10,103 nt of DNA from assembly GCA_938003565.1 (NCBI GenBank), contig CALKYB010000058.1:1-10103 (forward strand), written 5' to 3'. Shown here piece by piece: positions 7,690 through 10,103 of this stretch. The stretch is from an uncultured bacterium. Its GTDB lineage: Bacteria > Bdellovibrionota_C > UBA2361 > SZUA-149 > CALKYB01. The notes under the pieces were generated by a model. That model saw only the letters and a program-made list of their open reading frames with translations, did not search any database and was not told the DNA's origin. How positions within the stretch are numbered: position 1 is the first letter of the stretch; each line of letters starts with the position of its first letter. Made by a program: the position numbers and the translations under genes.

Positions 7690-8142
7690 ATGATGGTTGG
7701 TTCTAAGACCTCAGTGTCCGAACTAGGTGAGTCCAAAACTGATAGCGGCGAAATACTCAAAACTGAGGCCGTCGATGCGAAACCCTCGTCCTTAGATTTC
7801 CTTACACTCTTTTTTTCAGCTGGAACTTTAGTTTGTTGTGCCTTGCCTGCTCTTTTAGTGGCTATTGGGGCCGGAAGTGTTGTGGCGAGTTTATTTGCGA
7901 GTGCTCCCGCTTTAGTCTGGATCCTTCGCCAAAAAATTGCTGTGTTTGGTTTTGCTGGTTTCATGCTCCTGCTTAGTGGTGTTGTTAGGTGGAAAGTGAA
8001 AAACCGAGCTTGTCCAGTGGATATGAGCGTGAGGTTAGCTTGCAGCAGGACAAAACGTTTTAGTACATGGATCTACATATTCTCTTGGTTGTTTTATGTC
8101 CTTGGAGTCTTGTTTACATTTATTTTGCCTCATTTAATTTAG
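7690..8142 (+). CDS. MerT-like membrane metal transporter (three helices, paired cysteines)
   Basis: Inner-membrane protein of 150 residues. It has an acidic, Ser/Thr-rich cytoplasmic-looking N-terminus (1-35), then three hydrophobic segments (about 38-70, 72-99 and 125-147). Cys49-Cys50 form a vicinal pair inside the first segment (TLVCCALP), and Cys108 and Cys118 lie in the loop between the second and third. This is the layout of MerT, which has a Cys-Cys pair in helix 1, a second cysteine pair in the helix 2-3 loop, and a role passing Hg(II) from periplasmic MerP into the cytoplasm. The upstream gene is MerP-like, so a partner role is a strong inference. No MerA, MerB or MerR lies nearby, so mercury is not assured as substrate; copper or another soft metal is possible. 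The start follows the HMA-gene stop codon directly (TAGATGATG). Either ATG, at 7690 or 7693, could be used. Confidence 0.82.
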   Translation: MMVGSKTSVSELGESKTDSGEILKTEAVDAKPSSLDFLTLFFSAGTLVCCALPALLVAIGAGSVVASLFASAPALVWILRQKIAVFGFAGFMLLLSGVVRWKVKNRACPVDMSVRLACSRTKRFSTWIYIFSWLFYVLGVLFTFILPHLI

Positions 8143-8151
8143 TCCCTATCT

Positions 8152-8745
8152 ATGCGCAGAGAGAAGAGACGCTGTCCTTGGCTTAAACTATCAAACCCTC
8201 TTTATGTTGAATATCACGATCGGCAATGGGGTAGGCCAGAGCATGATGATGTTAAGCTTTTTGAATGTCTAACGCTTGAAGGGGCACAAGCGGGGTTGAG
8301 TTGGGAGACGGTTCTTAATAAGCGAGAGCGATATATAGAGCGTTTCTCTGGATTCGATCCTAGAAAGGTAGCTAGGTATAGTGAGAAGAAAGTTGACAGT
8401 CTTTTACAAGACACCGGTTTGATTCGAAATCGGTTGAAAATAGAATCTACTGTTAGAAATGCCAAATTGTTTCTCGAGGTACAAAAAGAGTTTGGAAGCT
8501 TTGACTGTTATATTTGGGGTTTTTCTGATTTTCAAACTGAGTATGGAAGCCCCCAGTCTACTTCTGATTACCTCTCCAATAATGAACTGAGTGATAGAAT
8601 TTCTAAAGATCTTAAAGCTAGAGGATTTAAGTTTGTGGGGTCGACAATTATTTTTGCATTTATGCAAGCGATTGGAATGAGAAACGATCATTCGACTGAT
8701 TGTTATTTGTATGGAAAAAAGTTGAGAAGGCTGTTGAAACATTGA
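8152..8745 (+). CDS. tag: DNA-3-methyladenine glycosylase I
   Basis: Base-excision repair enzyme that removes 3-methyladenine from alkylated DNA. The 197-residue length is close to E. coli Tag (187). The characteristic zinc site is complete: Cys8, His22, His180 and Cys184, with the C-terminal pair in NDHSTDC at the same four-residue spacing as in E. coli. The base-recognition Glu43 and Trp51 sit in LEGAQAGLSW, and GFKFVGSTI and FMQAIGMRNDH are typical of the family. Basic residues precede Cys8 (RREKRRC), a slightly longer N-terminus than usual. The ATG at 8152 is 9 bp after the preceding membrane-protein gene, with no clear Shine-Dalgarno sequence, so it may rely on read-through and coupling. 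Its stop codon shares one base with the start of the downstream phosphoesterase gene. No Ada-type operator was seen, and there is no obvious functional link to the metal genes upstream. Confidence 0.96.
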   Translation: MRREKRRCPWLKLSNPLYVEYHDRQWGRPEHDDVKLFECLTLEGAQAGLSWETVLNKRERYIERFSGFDPRKVARYSEKKVDSLLQDTGLIRNRLKIESTVRNAKLFLEVQKEFGSFDCYIWGFSDFQTEYGSPQSTSDYLSNNELSDRISKDLKARGFKFVGSTIIFAFMQAIGMRNDHSTDCYLYGKKLRRLLKH

Positions 8746-9614
8746 TGAAGAAAAGTGATTTACTTTCCTTCGAAGTTTTTAGAGAGAAGCGTGGAGGGTT
8801 TCTAATCTCTAGTGTGCGAATTCGTGGAACTTCAGATTCATTGCACGGTATATCAATTCTTCAGTTAAGCGATTTTCATTTTGGCCCCGCAACTAGCGCT
8901 GATCATCTCAAAAGTGCTGTTGCAGTGGCTAACTCACTAGATCCGACCTACGCTGTTTTGACTGGTGATTTTATTCAACTCAGTCATATCGGTTTACGCC
9001 ATTTTTTGGCTCCAAGGTTTGGGGTTAAGCTTGCAGGGATTCGTCAGCTACGGCGCCTTGTTAGAGCTGCCGCTAAGGAGTTAGGTGAAATATTAGCTAA
9101 GCTAAAAGTTGAGCGAGAGATCTTTGGAGTATATGGGAACCATGATCATCACGAAGGTTTGGGTAGTATTCGAAGGCAGCTGGAGCCTTATTTGTCTTGG
9201 ATAAATAACGAAACTCTTCTGCTCCCCAATGGTTTAGGGCTTTCGGGTGTTGATGATTATAAAAACGGTAAGCCTGACTTAGAAAAAGTTGTTCGAGATC
9301 TTAAGAAAGAAGCCGTATTTCAAATGCTTCTAAGTCATAATCCTGACATTGTTTTGGATAAAGATAGCCAACTCTTGGGCAAGTTTGATTTAATCGCTTG
9401 TGGCCATACACATGGTGGGCAGATCAAGCTACCTTACTTTCCGCCACCAATAAGCAGAACCAAGCAAAGAGATCATATAGCTGGTTTGAGCTATGCTAGA
9501 CCATGTAATAACTCTGGAGAAAAAGCGATTTATGTTAATCAAGGAATTGGGTTCGGAGGAATTGGTCTAAGGCTATTTTGTCCGCCAGAGATCACAAAAT
9601 ATACTTTTTTGTGA
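8745..9614 (+). CDS. Calcineurin-like metallophosphoesterase (YkuE/LpxG type)
   Basis: Cytoplasmic-looking dinuclear metal phosphoesterase of 289 residues. All five metal-site motifs are visible in order: SDFHFG (Asp43, His45), GDFI (Asp75), GNHDHH (Asn132, His133, Asp134), SHNPD (His198) and GHTHGG (His221, His223). The GDF and GHTHGGQIxLP forms are typical of the YkuE branch, which includes the chlamydial lipid A enzyme LpxG (UDP-2,3-diacylglucosamine hydrolase) as well as proteins of other function. The substrate is therefore open. It lacks the N-terminal membrane helix common in that branch. About 56 residues separate the GD and GNHD motifs, including an Arg/Lys-rich, probably amphipathic helix (about 85-124) that could touch membrane lipids. 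The ATG at 8745 overlaps the tag stop codon by one base (TGATG), so translation is probably coupled. In-frame TTG codons at 8700 and 8742 are less likely starts. Confidence 0.88.
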   Translation: MKKSDLLSFEVFREKRGGFLISSVRIRGTSDSLHGISILQLSDFHFGPATSADHLKSAVAVANSLDPTYAVLTGDFIQLSHIGLRHFLAPRFGVKLAGIRQLRRLVRAAAKELGEILAKLKVEREIFGVYGNHDHHEGLGSIRRQLEPYLSWINNETLLLPNGLGLSGVDDYKNGKPDLEKVVRDLKKEAVFQMLLSHNPDIVLDKDSQLLGKFDLIACGHTHGGQIKLPYFPPPISRTKQRDHIAGLSYARPCNNSGEKAIYVNQGIGFGGIGLRLFCPPEITKYTFL

Positions 9615-9661
9615 TTAGAGAGAGATCGTTTTAGTTAACCTTTAGGTTTATGATCGGTCTA

Positions 9662-10021
9662 CTAAGTCAATTGGGTTACTAAGTCTTCGAGAGATTTAGG
9701 AGCCGTCACAAGTGTAGTCTCGATATATCCTCCGAGTCCCAAAGTAGCAGAATCCAGCCCCAGTTCCTTTATTAGTCTTTGGGAGATTTGCTCTGTGGTG
9801 TGCATCGCCGTGGCAGCTACTAAGTCTTTATTGACACGAGCTTTTTCATTGCCCATGGTGTTGTAGGTTAGGATTAAGGCAACTTGCAACAAGTTGCTAG
9901 TCTCCCCTCCACCGCTAACGCAGTAGTAGAATAGAGTCCGTTCTTCCTCTTTTATTTTTTTGAGCATTGCGGTTGTTTTTGCCGCATCTTGTGTGGCGAG
10001 GTATATCAATGTTTGTTGCAT
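9662..10021 (-). CDS. Small hypothetical protein
   Basis: I do not recognise this 119-residue protein. It has no signal peptide or membrane segment and looks like a soluble alpha/beta protein. A short strand (TLIYLA) is followed by a basic-acidic helix (about 12-28), a second strand (TLFYYCV, with the only Cys at 34), a Gly-Gly-Gly-Glu turn (37-40), a hydrophobic helix (LLQVALILTYN), and a C-terminal region with GLGGYIETTLVTAPKSLEDL. It is likely a real gene. The minus-strand AAGGA (10034-10030) sits eight bases before the ATG, composition matches the neighbours, and no better frame is open there. It converges on the phosphoesterase gene across a 47-bp gap. A long inverted repeat lies just upstream of its ribosome binding site and may control it. 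Confidence 0.7.
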   Translation of the reverse strand: MQQTLIYLATQDAAKTTAMLKKIKEEERTLFYYCVSGGGETSNLLQVALILTYNTMGNEKARVNKDLVAATAMHTTEQISQRLIKELGLDSATLGLGGYIETTLVTAPKSLEDLVTQLT

Positions 10022-10036
10022 CTTAGTTTTCCTTAG

Positions 10037-10076
10037 TGGTTATCCCTAATATCGTTTTCGACATTGGGGATAACCA
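10037..10076. repeat. Long inverted repeat upstream of the small hypothetical gene
   Basis: Outer arms TGGTTATCCC (10037-10046) and GGGATAACCA (10067-10076) match perfectly over 10 bp. The inner bases continue the pairing to 10054/10059, with one T-G pair, one A-C mismatch and a four-base TTTT loop (10055-10058), for an 18-position stem. On the minus-strand transcript the stem would end two bases before the AAGGA ribosome binding site. No T-run follows it on either strand, so it does not look like an intrinsic terminator. It could be an operator, a leader stem-loop or a dispersed intergenic repeat. Confidence 0.7.
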
Positions 10077-10086
10077 AGGATAAAAG

Positions 10087-10096
10087 ATCTCGAGAT
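10087..10096. repeat. 10-bp perfect palindrome near the window edge
   Basis: ATCTCGAGAT reads the same on both strands and lies 10 bp beyond the long inverted repeat, farther from the hypothetical gene. It may be part of an operator for that gene or for a gene beyond the window. A 10-bp palindrome can also occur by chance. Confidence 0.3.
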
Positions 10097-10103
10097 AAAT
10101 TTT

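Noticed and set aside
7428..7964. Open frame of 178 codons on the - strand across the HMA and MerT-like genes
   Set aside because: It crosses two genes with clear signal peptide, CxxC and membrane features on the other strand, and has no recognisable motif or ribosome binding site.
6641..8142. A classical mercury resistance (mer) operon
   Set aside because: Only MerP-like and MerT-like products are present. There is no MerA, MerB or MerR, and no MerR-type operator with a 19-20 bp spacer.
8404..8742. Open frame of 112 codons on the - strand inside tag
   Set aside because: It is fully antisense to tag, whose zinc and base-recognition residues are all present.
9615..9661. Bidirectional terminator between the convergent genes
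   Set aside because: The only pairing seen is a 4-bp AACC/GGTT stem (9637-9648) without a T-run, which is too weak to call.
10037..10076. Intrinsic transcription terminator
   Set aside because: The stem is strong, but neither strand has the T-run needed after it, and it sits directly upstream of a gene's ribosome binding site.
1..10103. CRISPR array, tRNA or rRNA genes, insertion sequences, prophage genes
   Set aside because: No regular spaced repeats, no tRNA or rRNA signatures, and no transposase, integrase or phage products were seen on either strand.

Overview
The window comes from a Gram-negative, lipopolysaccharide-bearing bacterium. It carries a lipid A disaccharide synthase and an MsbA-type lipid A flippase in one coupled unit. 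It also has an AsmA-type envelope protein and a probable outer-membrane barrel that ends in an aromatic residue. GC content looks moderate (low to mid 40s % by eye), and most genes start with ATG with occasional TTG. I cannot fix the lineage. The lpxB-msbA adjacency and the style of the proteins fit a proteobacterium in the broad sense, possibly a former 'delta' or Bdellovibrio-like group, but that is only an impression.

Layout. Positions 11-682 (+) encode ribose-5-phosphate isomerase A. It converges on a large AsmA-family gene (706-3264, -). A 228-bp divergent intergenic region (3265-3492) holds a convincing promoter for the AsmA gene and a weaker extended -10 candidate for the other side. 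lpxB (3493-4734, +) and msbA (4727-6580, +) overlap by 8 bp. Next come three probably co-transcribed genes (6641-8142, +): a small exported beta-barrel-like protein with a His/acidic loop, a secreted heavy-metal-associated (HMA) domain protein with a CxxC motif, and a three-helix membrane protein with the cysteine layout of the mercury transporter MerT. tag (8152-8745, +), for 3-methyladenine DNA glycosylase I, follows 9 bp later. A calcineurin-like metallophosphoesterase gene (8745-9614, +) starts in the last base of the tag stop codon. The window closes with an unrecognised small gene on the minus strand (9662-10021), which has a good ribosome binding site immediately downstream of a long inverted repeat (10037-10076).

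How the genes fit together. lpxB and msbA make and flip lipid A. The AsmA protein (envelope lipid homeostasis or transport) is transcribed divergently from them. The metallophosphoesterase has the fold used by some UDP-2,3-diacylglucosamine hydrolases (LpxG), so it could be a lipid A enzyme too, but this is unproven. The 6641-8142 trio is the most interesting part. It resembles a MerP/MerT pair plus an outer-membrane partner, with no mercuric reductase or MerR regulator in view, and suggests a metal import or export route spanning the envelope. No RNA genes, mobile elements or CRISPR arrays were seen. The regulatory calls rest on reading by eye.
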